IMG/VR virus record: IMGVR_UViG_3300032087_004322
Span: 1-37,692 of that record
Length of the DNA: 37,692 nucleotides
Strand: one strand, 5' to 3'
Source: a virus
The notes under the pieces are model-generated. The model was not told the DNA's origin, did not search any database, and was given only the letters and a program-made list of their open reading frames with translations. Below, in pieces: positions 7,712 to 14,999 of the stretch (its first letter is position 1; each line of letters starts with the position of its first letter). The position numbers and the translations under genes were made by a program.

Positions 7712-7946
7712 AGAATACACACCATACACCAAACAGGCTCAAGAAGCTGAGATAAAAGACCAACAAGCCGAAATGACCTACGAAGAAGTAGCTAACTTAA
7801 TGAATAGGCAATCGGAATACAGCCTAGAACTAGATAATCTAAAGCCTCAACAGCATAACTGGGTCGATAGGGGCTTGATGATGACTTGCGAAGGGAGTAG
7901 CCACGCTTATCACGAAGCATACAAGCGACAGAAAAAATATAGCTAG
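7701..7946 (+). CDS. Hypothetical protein, 81 aa
   Basis: Polar N-terminal helix rich in Q/E, then a segment with NWVDRGLMMTCEGSSHAYHE. The HNWxxRGLMxxCEG pattern recalls short proteins found beside phage portal/scaffold genes, but I cannot name a family. Start ATG 7701 overlaps the end of the upstream gene by 11 bases. Confidence 0.55.
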   Translation: MNSEEYTPYTKQAQEAEIKDQQAEMTYEEVANLMNRQSEYSLELDNLKPQQHNWVDRGLMMTCEGSSHAYHEAYKRQKKYS

Positions 7947-7954
7947 GGTGTAGC

Positions 7955-7985
7955 GTGAGAACCGCCCCAAATAGACGGTTCTCAC
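7955..7985 (+). other. Perfect 10-bp intergenic hairpin
   Basis: GTGAGAACCG (7955-7964) pairs perfectly with CGGTTCTCAC (7976-7985) across an 11-base loop, followed by a smaller AGTGC/GCACT hairpin (7986-8003). There is no U tract, so it is not a standard terminator. It may protect or process the mRNA ahead of the scaffold and capsid genes. Confidence 0.55.
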
Positions 7986-8070
7986 AGTGCATCCTCCAGC
8001 ACTAGGGTCACTCACTTTAAGAGTAGCAGTAACGCCAACTGTAAAATGGCAGAAATAGAAAGGAGAGACT

Positions 8071-8907
8071 ATGGCAGATGAACAATCTACCAACGACACA
8101 ACTGTTGCTGAAGCCCCCGCTGAAGTACCAGCAGAAGTCGACACATCAACAACTGATGAAGCTCCAGACACAGATGTTGATCTAGAAGATATTGAAGTAT
8201 CACTAGACGACGATGAAACAGAAGAGTCTGACGAATCAGAAGAATCGCCCAATAGCGAAGAAACTGAAACTGAAGAACAATCAAATGCTGATGATACAGA
8301 GGAAGCGGAAGCAGAGCCAGAGCAATCTGATAATGCCGAAGAAGAATCTGATGCTGACCGCAAAGCTCGTAATCAGGAATACGCCCAAAAGCGTATAGCT
8401 GAACGACAAGACCGCGAGAAGCAAAAAGAAATAGCCCAAGCGAAAGAAGATGTTCGCATTGAGCAGTACCTTAAAGAAGCCGAAGGAGACGAATCGGAAT
8501 TAACCTTGCGTAAAGCAGAAGTTGAACGATTATTACTCCAACGCGAGCGTGTTGCAATGAACGAGGAGAAGTTGCACATAGGAATAGACAGAGCAATTAG
8601 CGAGATTGATTTATTCAGGACTGGTTCGCCAGAAGTGAAACAGGAGCTAGTTAATGCTGTTGATGACTTTGTAGCAATGTATGTAGATACTGACGAAAAC
8701 GGTAATCCAATCCAAGTTCGTGGTGACATAAGAACATTTTTACAAAAGAAAGCTGACTCTATTCGGAGGATTCAAGGAGTTGGTGTAAGGCAAGCAGTTA
8801 AAGACAAACAGGCCGTAAGGTCAAAAACGATGACTGTGCCGACCAGAGCACCCAAAGAGGAAAAGGTTGACAAAGACCTAGCCGACTTTGATAGCGTCTG
8901 GGACTAA
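8071..8907 (+). CDS. Scaffolding protein candidate
   Basis: 278 residues. The first ~110 are extremely acidic (long runs of D, E, S, T), the middle is a charged coiled-coil (DRKARNQEYAQKRIAERQDR onward), and the C-terminal part is helical and basic. This composition and the position directly before the major capsid gene match phage scaffolding/capsid-assembly proteins, which guide procapsid formation and leave the head. Good site AAAGGAGAG before ATG 8071. No sequence motif proves it. Confidence 0.7.
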   Translation: MADEQSTNDTTVAEAPAEVPAEVDTSTTDEAPDTDVDLEDIEVSLDDDETEESDESEESPNSEETETEEQSNADDTEEAEAEPEQSDNAEEESDADRKARNQEYAQKRIAERQDREKQKEIAQAKEDVRIEQYLKEAEGDESELTLRKAEVERLLLQRERVAMNEEKLHIGIDRAISEIDLFRTGSPEVKQELVNAVDDFVAMYVDTDENGNPIQVRGDIRTFLQKKADSIRRIQGVGVRQAVKDKQAVRSKTMTVPTRAPKEEKVDKDLADFDSVWD

Positions 8908-8954
8908 CACTAAATATCAACCGATAGAGCAGATAATAAGAAAGGAAACTAGAA

Positions 8955-9332
8955 ATGGCACAGAATTTAGCAACTAAATTTAGTTCCAAAGTATCTGAAC
9001 GCCTACACAGCGAGTCAATTGTTGGTAAAGTTACTAACAAAAACTACGACTGGGTTGGTGTAGATACTGTAAAAGTCTACTCTGTCGATAATATGGCAAT
9101 GAACGACTACCAAAGAGGTGGAGCAAACCGTTACGGTAACCCAACCGAAATCGGTACAACCATCCAAACTTGGCAATTAGCAGAAGACCGCTCATTCAGC
9201 GGTACTGTTGACGCCCTAAACAGCGCCCAAAGCCAAAATGTAACTAAGCCTGGTTCAATCCTAGCGCGACAAGTTCGCGAAGTAATTGTTCCTAAACTTT
9301 TGGGACTTAACGGAGTAATCCGTTTCGCTTAA
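8955..9332 (+). CDS. Major capsid protein, exon 1 (reads into group I intron)
   Basis: The frame encodes the N-terminal part of an HK97/P22-type capsid protein (MAQNLATKFSSKVSERLHSE... to QVREVIVPKL). The last ten codons before TAA at 9330-9332 (LGLNGVIRFA) belong to the intron. I place the exon end at about 9299, after CTT, where joining to AAG at 10134 restores one frame and gives a protein of about 283 residues. The site AAAGGAAACTAGAA precedes ATG 8955. Without splicing only a truncated ~125-residue product is made, so intron removal should be essential for virion assembly. The exact junction is inferred. Confidence 0.8.
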   Translation: MAQNLATKFSSKVSERLHSESIVGKVTNKNYDWVGVDTVKVYSVDNMAMNDYQRGGANRYGNPTEIGTTIQTWQLAEDRSFSGTVDALNSAQSQNVTKPGSILARQVREVIVPKLLGLNGVIRFA

Positions 9333-10133
9333 TCGTTTTAATTGCTGGGACACCCTAACGAGAGAGACGAGGGCAATCAGCAGCCAAGACACATTGACAA
9401 TTAGATTGAGACACTTACAAAGGAGGCTCAAATGGAAATCTGGAAAACCATACCTGGATACAAAGGACACTACGAAGTGTCATCGTACGGAAGGGTAAGA
9501 ACATTAAAAAACGGGATGAATCCAAAATATTCAACCAATAACAAGCCGAGAGTACTAAAACAAGCTCTGAAACGTAGTGGTTACCTTGCATTAGATTTAT
9601 GTATAGATAATGTGAAGAAAACCACGACGGTACATCGATTAGTTGCAAAGGCGTTCTTAGACAACAAAGACGGTAAATATACCGTGAACCATAAGAACGG
9701 TAACAAAACCGATAATCGCGTAATCAACTTAGAGTGGGCTACAAGTTCAGAGAACACACAACATCGATTCAAGGTACTAAATCAACCCGGTCCAAATCGT
9801 AAGCAAATAATATGTGTAGAAACCAAACAAGTGTTCGCTAGTAGTACTCAGGCAGCCGAGTGGCTATCAAAGAACTACAACCGCACTAAGCAAGTATATT
9901 CAATGGCCAGAAGAATACGTGCAGCGTGTAGTGGCTCTACAAAAACAGCCTACGGCTATCATTGGAAGGATATTGTCAATGTGTAAGGTTCAACGACCAG
10001 TTCAGATGAACGTACACCCCAAGTGGGGTGGAAAAGGACGACTCCTCATTACGAGGATGAAGATATGGTCTCATCTGCATAGAAATATGCAGCAGTTCGT
10101 AAAAGAACGGGCAACCACTAACGAAGGTTGTCG
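9300..10133 (+). ncRNA. Group I intron interrupting the major capsid gene
   Basis: About 834 bases. The core can be read by eye. A P4/P5-like segment TTGCTGGGACACCC (9342-9355) is followed by AATCAGCAGCCAAG (about 9375-9388), the classic ...GCAGCCAAG junction. After the ORF, GGTTCAACGACCAG (9987-10000) and AAGATATGGTC (10060-10070) match the conserved R and S elements, with P7 pairing GACCA:TGGTC. Further hairpins follow: CACCCC/GGGGTG (10015-10030), TCCTC/GAGGA (10043-10057), and a P9 stem CTGCATA/TATGCAG closed by a GAAA tetraloop (10075-10092). The intron probably ends at G10133. Its peripheral domain carries the HNH gene. Confidence 0.88.
9432..9986 (+). CDS. Intron-encoded HNH homing endonuclease (NUMOD4-HNH-NUMOD1)
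   Basis: 184 residues. The NUMOD4 domain EIWKTIPGYKGHYEVSSYGR is at residues 2-21. The HNH_3 core spans about 67-115 (VHRLVAKAF, then YTVNHKNGNKTDNRVINLEW with the H-N dyad, then NTQHR). A C-terminal NUMOD1-like DNA-binding part (VFASSTQAAEWLS, ending YGYHWKDI) recognises DNA. Such enzymes nick or cut an intron-less allele so the intron is copied in by repair. Strong site AAAGGAGG before ATG 9432. It is fully inside the intron between P6-like and P7 elements. Confidence 0.92.
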   Translation: MEIWKTIPGYKGHYEVSSYGRVRTLKNGMNPKYSTNNKPRVLKQALKRSGYLALDLCIDNVKKTTTVHRLVAKAFLDNKDGKYTVNHKNGNKTDNRVINLEWATSSENTQHRFKVLNQPGPNRKQIICVETKQVFASSTQAAEWLSKNYNRTKQVYSMARRIRAACSGSTKTAYGYHWKDIVNV

Positions 10134-10640
10134 AAGATAATGGAGGTAAACACTTATGTTCTAGCAGTAATCAACACTGCTGGTGCAACAGCAAACCGTG
10201 ACGACATCGCTAATGATGCAGCCACATCTGCTGCTAACGCCTGGACTGACTTTTTGTTAATACAAGCAGATATTAGCAACAACTTGGGTAAAACTACTGG
10301 CCGAGTAGCTGTAATGACACCAGATTATTACAACTTCCTAAAGCAAACAGGATATGTACTAGCCAGTGATTCAGCTTACAAAGAACGTAAATCAGGTTCA
10401 CTAGGTACTGTTGACGGTTGTGAAATCGTAGTACACACCAGTGCAGAAATGCCACAATATGTTAACTTAATCATCACTCACCCCGATGTAACTACATTTG
10501 CTGATGTTCTAACTGACTATGTAACTCACAAGAACGCTCCAGGTGTAAATGGTTGGTTGATTGAAGGCCGTCACGCTTATGATGCGTTCGTGGACACCAA
10601 CAAAGTTAATATGGTAGGTATCCACCGTACACAAGCCTAA
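10134..10640 (+). CDS. Major capsid protein, exon 2
   Basis: Encodes the C-terminal ~168 residues of the major capsid protein, from KIMEVNTYVLAVINTAGATA to IHRTQA. It contains typical late capsid segments (TTGRVAVMTPDYYNFL, VDGCEIVVHTSAEMP, VDTNKVNMVGIHRTQA). The frame stays open a few codons further upstream to TTG 10128, but those bases are the 3' end of the intron and there is no ribosome binding site, so it is not an independent gene. Spliced to 8955-9299 it forms the shell subunit. Confidence 0.82.
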   Translation, partial: KIMEVNTYVLAVINTAGATANRDDIANDAATSAANAWTDFLLIQADISNNLGKTTGRVAVMTPDYYNFLKQTGYVLASDSAYKERKSGSLGTVDGCEIVVHTSAEMPQYVNLIITHPDVTTFADVLTDYVTHKNAPGVNGWLIEGRHAYDAFVDTNKVNMVGIHRTQA

Positions 10641-10670
10641 ATAGGTAGGTCGTTCTAGTAAAGGAGAAAT

Positions 10671-10979
10671 ATGGACTATTTAAACCCAAAACTAGAACTA
10701 AAAGTAAACAAACAAATAAGTGAGCTGGACTTGGTTAAAGCAAGAGCCGAAATGCGAACCAAGCGACGCATAGCCGAGCAGATTGAGAAAAACCAACTTG
10801 AAGCACTTGAACTACAAGTTGCCAAGCGAAACAGCGACGCAAGGAACAACATAGAGGTTGTTGCCGCCAGTCCAGCCATTGAACCACAGTACACCGCTAA
10901 ACAGGCCTCTAACGGCACAACCCAGTACCGCAAAGACGGCAAGCTAATTAGCAAGGCGGAGTACGACCAAGCTAACTAA
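10671..10979 (+). CDS. Hypothetical coiled-coil protein after the capsid gene
   Basis: 102 residues. A long charged helix occupies about residues 10-60 (ELDLVKARAEMRTKRRIAEQ onward), then a flexible link and a C-terminal QYRKDGKLISKAEYDQA motif. Site AAAGGAG before ATG 10671. Probably a minor head or head-tail component; family not recognised. Confidence 0.6.
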   Translation: MDYLNPKLELKVNKQISELDLVKARAEMRTKRRIAEQIEKNQLEALELQVAKRNSDARNNIEVVAASPAIEPQYTAKQASNGTTQYRKDGKLISKAEYDQAN

Positions 10980-10994
10980 AAGAAAGGAAATATA

Positions 10995-11369
10995 ATGGCA
11001 GAAATAAACTTAGCTGCATTTGGTTACCAAAACAGTGTAACCGTAACAGGTGACACAACAGCTTCACTAACTGCTCACAGCGGTAAAGTGCTAAATGTCG
11101 CTGGATCAGCAACAATTACTCTACCAGCAGTAGGCACAATGCACCGTTACACAATCCGTGTTGGTGCAGAAGGCAAGACTATTGCTATCAGCCCTAACGC
11201 CAGCGACCTAATCGCTGGTGCAGGTGCGGCTAACTCTGGTGCAGGTGCAGATAACAAAGATGTTATCTTTACTAACCAACCAGTTGGAAGCTACATCACG
11301 CTTGCATATGGTGATGCTAACGGATGGACAATCGTAGCCTCATCTGGCACATTCACATTTGAAGCCTAA
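10995..11369 (+). CDS. Beta-rich head decoration-type protein, 124 aa
   Basis: Small, Ala/Gly/Thr-rich, predicted all-beta protein (SVTVTGDTTASLTAHSGKVL and ATITLPAVGTMHRYTIRVG). The strand pattern TITLPA...YTIR...KTIAISP is common in fibre-associated or capsid-surface proteins. Position after the capsid gene favours a decoration or head-fibre protein. Site AAAGGAAAT before ATG 10995. Confidence 0.6.
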   Translation: MAEINLAAFGYQNSVTVTGDTTASLTAHSGKVLNVAGSATITLPAVGTMHRYTIRVGAEGKTIAISPNASDLIAGAGAANSGAGADNKDVIFTNQPVGSYITLAYGDANGWTIVASSGTFTFEA

Positions 11370-11379
11370 CAAAACTAAA

Positions 11380-11444
11380 GCCTGTTCATACGCCAGCGAT
11401 AGCGTAGCCACCAAGCCAGAACGCTAAGGCAAAAACGAACAGGC
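11380..11444 (+). other. Two-tier intergenic stem structure
   Basis: GCCTGTTC (11380-11387) pairs perfectly with GAACAGGC (11437-11444), and inside it TAGCGT (11400-11405) pairs with ACGCTA (11421-11426). No U tract follows. Together with the hairpins at 5431, 7955 and 11733 it makes a series of stable structures in the untranslated gaps of the head operon, suggesting mRNA processing or stability control. Confidence 0.5.
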
Positions 11445-11467
11445 AACCCCGAGAGAAAGGAATATTT

Positions 11468-11734
11468 ATGCAAGAAGCATACGAATACAAGTACATCAGC
11501 ACCGCAACAACTACCCAAGTAAAAACTGGAACAGGTGTACTGCACGCTATTGTAGTTAGTGGTGCATTGGCAGGTGCAATCTCAGTCATAGACAACACTA
11601 CAGGTTCAACCATTAACATCGGTACGCTAAAAGCTTCCGCTCCTGCAGGCACATACACATTTGATGTAGCCTTTACGACAGGACTTCGCATCATCACCGC
11701 TGGTGCAGATGCAATAACCGTAGTCTACCGCTAA
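11468..11734 (+). CDS. Small beta-rich virion protein, 88 aa
   Basis: Predicted beta-sandwich (VLHAIVVSGALAGAISVIDN, FDVAFTTGLRIITAGADAIT). Similar small domains with TGLRIxxxGADxITVxY endings occur in head or tail accessory proteins. Site GAGAAAGGAATAT before ATG 11468. Function inferred from position only. Confidence 0.6.
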   Translation: MQEAYEYKYISTATTTQVKTGTGVLHAIVVSGALAGAISVIDNTTGSTINIGTLKASAPAGTYTFDVAFTTGLRIITAGADAITVVYR

Positions 11735-11753
11735 AGCCCCTTGGGGTGGCTTT
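11733..11753 (+). other. GC-rich hairpin overlapping a stop codon
   Basis: AAAGCC (11733-11738) pairs with GGCTTT (11748-11753) just at the TAA of the preceding gene. The downstream ATG at 11773 has no good ribosome binding site. The structure may reduce or couple expression of the next gene. Not a classical terminator, as no U run follows. Confidence 0.35.
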
Positions 11754-11772
11754 GTAGCCCCATATACTCACT

Positions 11773-12696
11773 ATGAATCTACAACCATTACAAGACATCA
11801 GAGATAAGAACGAAGCTAAAGCCGACCAACAGCGACGGCATAGTGAATTGTTGCTTGAGGAAAATAAGACACAAGAAATTATTGTTAAGTCATTTGAAAA
11901 CCTTGTGAAGTACCTAAACGGCTCAATCACCAAGACCGAAGTTATTAACCAACTAGACACAATTCATACGCCTGATGTTAAATACATCATAGATGCCCTA
12001 AACAGCCTACATAGCACCCTTAAAACACACGAGAACACCGACCTAACAGAACTAACAGCGGTGCTAAAACAAGTGCTAGACGAAACTAAGCAGATACCAA
12101 AAGCACTACCAGCCGAAGTAACAATCCCAGAACCAAAAGACTATAAAGACCAATTTACTAGCCTAGAGAACGCTATTAAAAGCGTGGAGAAGGTGGTTAA
12201 AGCTCAGAAGCTAATTGCTGAAGCACCAATAGTCAATGTGCCGGAAACTACTGTCAATGTTGAAAAGCCTGACCTAAAACCATTACAAAAGAGTATTACC
12301 GAAGTAGTCAACGCTGTAAACGGCGTAGTTATACCCGAGTTATCCACAACCGAGCTAGAGAAGTTAATCAAGAAAACTAACAAGCTACTCAACGATTTAC
12401 TAGACAAACCAGTTAGCTCCGGTGGTGGAGGCGGTGGTAGGGCTACACCATACGAAACCAGCACAGGCGCACCATATTTTGTAGTAGTTGAAGCAGACGG
12501 ATCTATACCAGTGACCGTAAAGAACAGTCTAACCCCAAATGTTGACTTTGACTACATTGATATTCAGCAAACTAGCGCAACTGTTGAAACCTACGTTTAT
12601 AAGCAAGGTGGAGCGTCTGGCACAGCCGTACAGACAATTACGGTAACTTATACCGACTCAAACAAGAATGATTTAGATAAGGTGGAGTATTCATAA
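11773..12696 (+). CDS. Coiled-coil virion protein with beta C-terminal domain
   Basis: 307 residues. Residues 1-215 are helical and highly charged, with a proline-rich interruption (VTIPEPKDYKDQFTSLENAI; VNVPETTVNVEKPDLKPLQK). Next comes a poly-glycine hinge (SSGGGGGGR, ~218-226), then a ~80-residue beta domain (YFVVVEADGSIPVTVKNSLT, ETYVYKQGGASGTAVQTITV). This layout fits a tail-associated or fibre-attachment protein. It overlaps the next gene by one base (TAATG). The start codon has poor Shine-Dalgarno support. Confidence 0.6.
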   Translation: MNLQPLQDIRDKNEAKADQQRRHSELLLEENKTQEIIVKSFENLVKYLNGSITKTEVINQLDTIHTPDVKYIIDALNSLHSTLKTHENTDLTELTAVLKQVLDETKQIPKALPAEVTIPEPKDYKDQFTSLENAIKSVEKVVKAQKLIAEAPIVNVPETTVNVEKPDLKPLQKSITEVVNAVNGVVIPELSTTELEKLIKKTNKLLNDLLDKPVSSGGGGGGRATPYETSTGAPYFVVVEADGSIPVTVKNSLTPNVDFDYIDIQQTSATVETYVYKQGGASGTAVQTITVTYTDSNKNDLDKVEYS

Positions 12697-13268
12697 TGCC
12701 TATTCGCTTCAACCCCTTTACAGGCAAGCTAGATATGGCTGGTGGTGGCATAACCTTCACTTCTGACACCAAAGCCAACATCTTAGCTACTACCCCAACG
12801 GCTGGCACTTACGCCATCTCTACCGATACTGACGAGCTGTTCTTTTATGACGGAACTACTTGGCAGAAAAGCCCATTTAAGCTATTTACTGACAGTGTAA
12901 ATCCAGATATGGGCTATGACCAAGAATCTAACCGACTTGGCTATGGCACAGATTACATTACTGACAAAACGCTATCTAACACTAAAATAGCTGGCAATGT
13001 TTTAACCGAAAATGGTGCTGTAAGGGTCAACACCTCTATATCGCCCAACCGACTGCAAATATATCTAAGAGATAAGTGGAACACGATATTTGAGGATTTA
13101 ACGACTGATTATGGTGACTTTAGACACACACCACTAAATAAAGAGGTATATATTTGGAGTGGTGATTCGGTGGCGGTAGGTTTGAACGGTCGGTCAATAA
13201 CCCAAGATTATGTAACAAGTATGGGGGCATACCCACCTGCTAGAATAATAGAGGGAGGAGAATTATGA
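12696..13268 (+). CDS. Tail fibre/spike-associated protein
   Basis: 190 residues. The N-terminus MPIRFNPFTGKLDMAGGG is a recurrent start of phage fibre proteins. It is followed by TYAISTDTDELFFYDGTTWQ, the display-type repeat seen in fibre shafts, and an unidentified C-terminal part. Starts at TAATG with the upstream gene and overlaps the next by 4 bases, so it belongs to the fibre operon. Confidence 0.6.
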   Translation: MPIRFNPFTGKLDMAGGGITFTSDTKANILATTPTAGTYAISTDTDELFFYDGTTWQKSPFKLFTDSVNPDMGYDQESNRLGYGTDYITDKTLSNTKIAGNVLTENGAVRVNTSISPNRLQIYLRDKWNTIFEDLTTDYGDFRHTPLNKEVYIWSGDSVAVGLNGRSITQDYVTSMGAYPPARIIEGGEL

Positions 13269-13441
13269 CAATAACGATAGAGGTAACGAAAGAGAACATT
13301 GACCTAGTTAGAAAACTGATTGGTGATGAGGCAACACTAAAAAAGCTAGTAATTGAGGAAATGCAATATGAGAAAGCTGAACTACAAGCCAGAGTTACCA
13401 AGATAGATGACGAAATAACCAAACTAAGCAAGGTAAAGTAA
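13265..13441 (+). CDS. Small coiled-coil protein, 58 aa
   Basis: ATG 13265 follows GGGAGGAGAATT and overlaps the preceding stop. The product (MTITIEVTKENIDLVRKLIG onward) is a charged helix ending in KLSKVK. Its TAA overlaps the ATG of the spike gene. It could be a fibre-assembly helper or a trimerising coil, which is inference. Confidence 0.55.
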   Translation: MTITIEVTKENIDLVRKLIGDEATLKKLVIEEMQYEKAELQARVTKIDDEITKLSKVK

Positions 13442-14307
13442 TGGCGAATATCTATATTTCTGCTGATACTGGCAATGACACCACTGGTACAGGCACAAGT
13501 GCTTTGCCTTATTTGACTATCTCTAAAGCACACAATATGGCTTCTGATGGTGATACTATCATCTGCAAAAACTCGACAGCCGAGTATACTTTTACGAATC
13601 AAACTTTTACTAAATCGTTGACGATACAAGGCGAGAAAATTGATGGGTCAGGAGCAGTATTCAATGGTAATTATAATCAAGTAGTTTGGAACACTAATCT
13701 TTCGAATACGCTGTCTCTAACGGTTCGCTATATCACACTAAGGCAAGTTAGTGCTCAAAATGCTGGACAATACAGGAACTTGATTGACGCTAAAACTTTA
13801 ACAGTAGAGAATTGTGTTTTCCAAGAAATACGAGGAGTATCTAACGCTGGAGGGCAAGGCGGTATTGTTGGTTGTAGTATCGGCTATTCTAGCCCTAGTA
13901 TTTTTAATTTGTCTGGCTGTTTGTTTTGGAAGTTTGGCGACAGTAAAGGTGCGACAGTTTCATCAGGACATTATTCTGGCGACATAGCGCAATTTAGGAT
14001 AAACAATAACACCTTTGTTGATGACGCTACTGCTCCTGATGCTAATCCTGTAATGTTTTATTTGTATGCTGGAACTTCTGATATACAATTTAAAAACAAC
14101 ATCATCTATTCAGACAACAACATAAAATTATTTACTATGCTTTCGCCCTCAGTATTTGAATATAACTGTGTATACAACACTAATAACTATTTGTTGACAC
14201 TTGGTACTGGCTGTATCACTTCTGACCCGCTGTTTGTAGATAAAGCCAACGGTAATTTTAATTTACGACCTGCTTCGCCTTGTATTGACACAGGAACGCT
14301 AATCTGA
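13441..14307 (+). CDS. Right-handed beta-helix tail spike
   Basis: 288 residues. The start (IYISADTGNDTTGTGTSALP, then YLTISKAHNMASDGDTIICK) matches the N-terminus of parallel beta-helix (pectate-lyase-like, DUF1565-type) proteins. Short repeated turns follow (SLTVRYITLR, LTVENCVFQEI, FRINNNTFVD, IQFKNNIIYSD) and the closing LRPASPCIDTGTL is typical of this family. It likely binds or degrades surface polysaccharide. The gene is more T-rich, with different leucine codons (TTG, CTT) from its neighbours, suggesting separate acquisition. Confidence 0.75.
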   Translation: MANIYISADTGNDTTGTGTSALPYLTISKAHNMASDGDTIICKNSTAEYTFTNQTFTKSLTIQGEKIDGSGAVFNGNYNQVVWNTNLSNTLSLTVRYITLRQVSAQNAGQYRNLIDAKTLTVENCVFQEIRGVSNAGGQGGIVGCSIGYSSPSIFNLSGCLFWKFGDSKGATVSSGHYSGDIAQFRINNNTFVDDATAPDANPVMFYLYAGTSDIQFKNNIIYSDNNIKLFTMLSPSVFEYNCVYNTNNYLLTLGTGCITSDPLFVDKANGNFNLRPASPCIDTGTLI

Positions 14308-14615
14308 TGAAACTCAATAGAGCTGATTTCAAAATACGACTGTTCAGAGGAACAGCTAATAAACTAACCTCAGCCATCAATGCACAAGGTTATGAGGGCG
14401 AACCTTATTACGCCACCGACAGCCGACAGTTCTATATTCATAACGGCACTAGCTATTTACATCAAGGCATAATTAGAACCTCTAGTGCTAGCACTCCAAC
14501 TACAACCGAGTACCCGAACGACAAAGATGCAGGACTACACAAAAACACCAGCACCAGTAAGGTTTACTTAGCTTTTAATGATGGTGGAACGATTAAGAAG
14601 GTGGAGCTAATCTAG
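14307..14615 (+). CDS. Fibre protein with Mtd-like N-terminal motif
   Basis: 102 residues. KIRLFRGTANKLTSAINAQG, then GEPYYATDSRQFYIHNGTSY matches the short domain at the N-terminus of major tropism determinant and many fibre proteins (an R-x-G-T helix followed by GE-x-Y-ATD...). A second display repeat follows (YLAFNDGGTIKKVEL). Starts at the TGATG of the spike gene. Likely a shaft or adaptor segment of the receptor-binding apparatus. Confidence 0.65.
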   Translation: MKLNRADFKIRLFRGTANKLTSAINAQGYEGEPYYATDSRQFYIHNGTSYLHQGIIRTSSASTPTTTEYPNDKDAGLHKNTSTSKVYLAFNDGGTIKKVELI

Positions 14616-14637
14616 TAAAATAAGAAAAGGAGTAATT

Positions 14638-14985
14638 ATGAGCAAACTAAAAATCAACAGAGGAACATCATACGCAATAACCTACAATCACAAAGTAGAC
14701 GGAGTAGCAACAACGCTAGTCGGGGCAACTGTTCGCTTTACTATGAAACCAGTAGAGTGGGATGAAGAAGCTAACGACAGCACAGCGCTAATAACTAAGG
14801 ACATTACTAACGGTAATGCTCAGGGCAAAGCTACAATCAGCCTAACACCGACCGACACTTACAAAACCCCAGGCAAGTATTACTATGACATTAAAGTTGA
14901 TGTTAATAGTGACGGCGTAACTATTTATAAGATGGATGAGGGAACTGTTGCTTTGGATGGGAGCCCAACTAATAGAATATCTTAA
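14638..14985 (+). CDS. BppU-like baseplate/fibre N-terminal domain protein
   Basis: 115 residues with an immunoglobulin-like pattern (INRGTSYAITYNHKVDG, VRFTMKP, ATISLTPTDTYKTPGKYYYD, VTIYKMDEGTVAL). It resembles the N-terminal domain of BppU/DUF2479-type baseplate proteins, which anchor receptor-binding proteins. Site AAAAGGAG before ATG 14638. Confidence 0.6.
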   Translation: MSKLKINRGTSYAITYNHKVDGVATTLVGATVRFTMKPVEWDEEANDSTALITKDITNGNAQGKATISLTPTDTYKTPGKYYYDIKVDVNSDGVTIYKMDEGTVALDGSPTNRIS

Positions 14986-14999
14986 TATAAGGAGTAGAA

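Noticed and set aside
10128-10640. Independent gene starting at TTG 10128
   Set aside because: The first two codons are intron sequence and the product is the C-terminal half of the capsid protein; better explained as exon 2.
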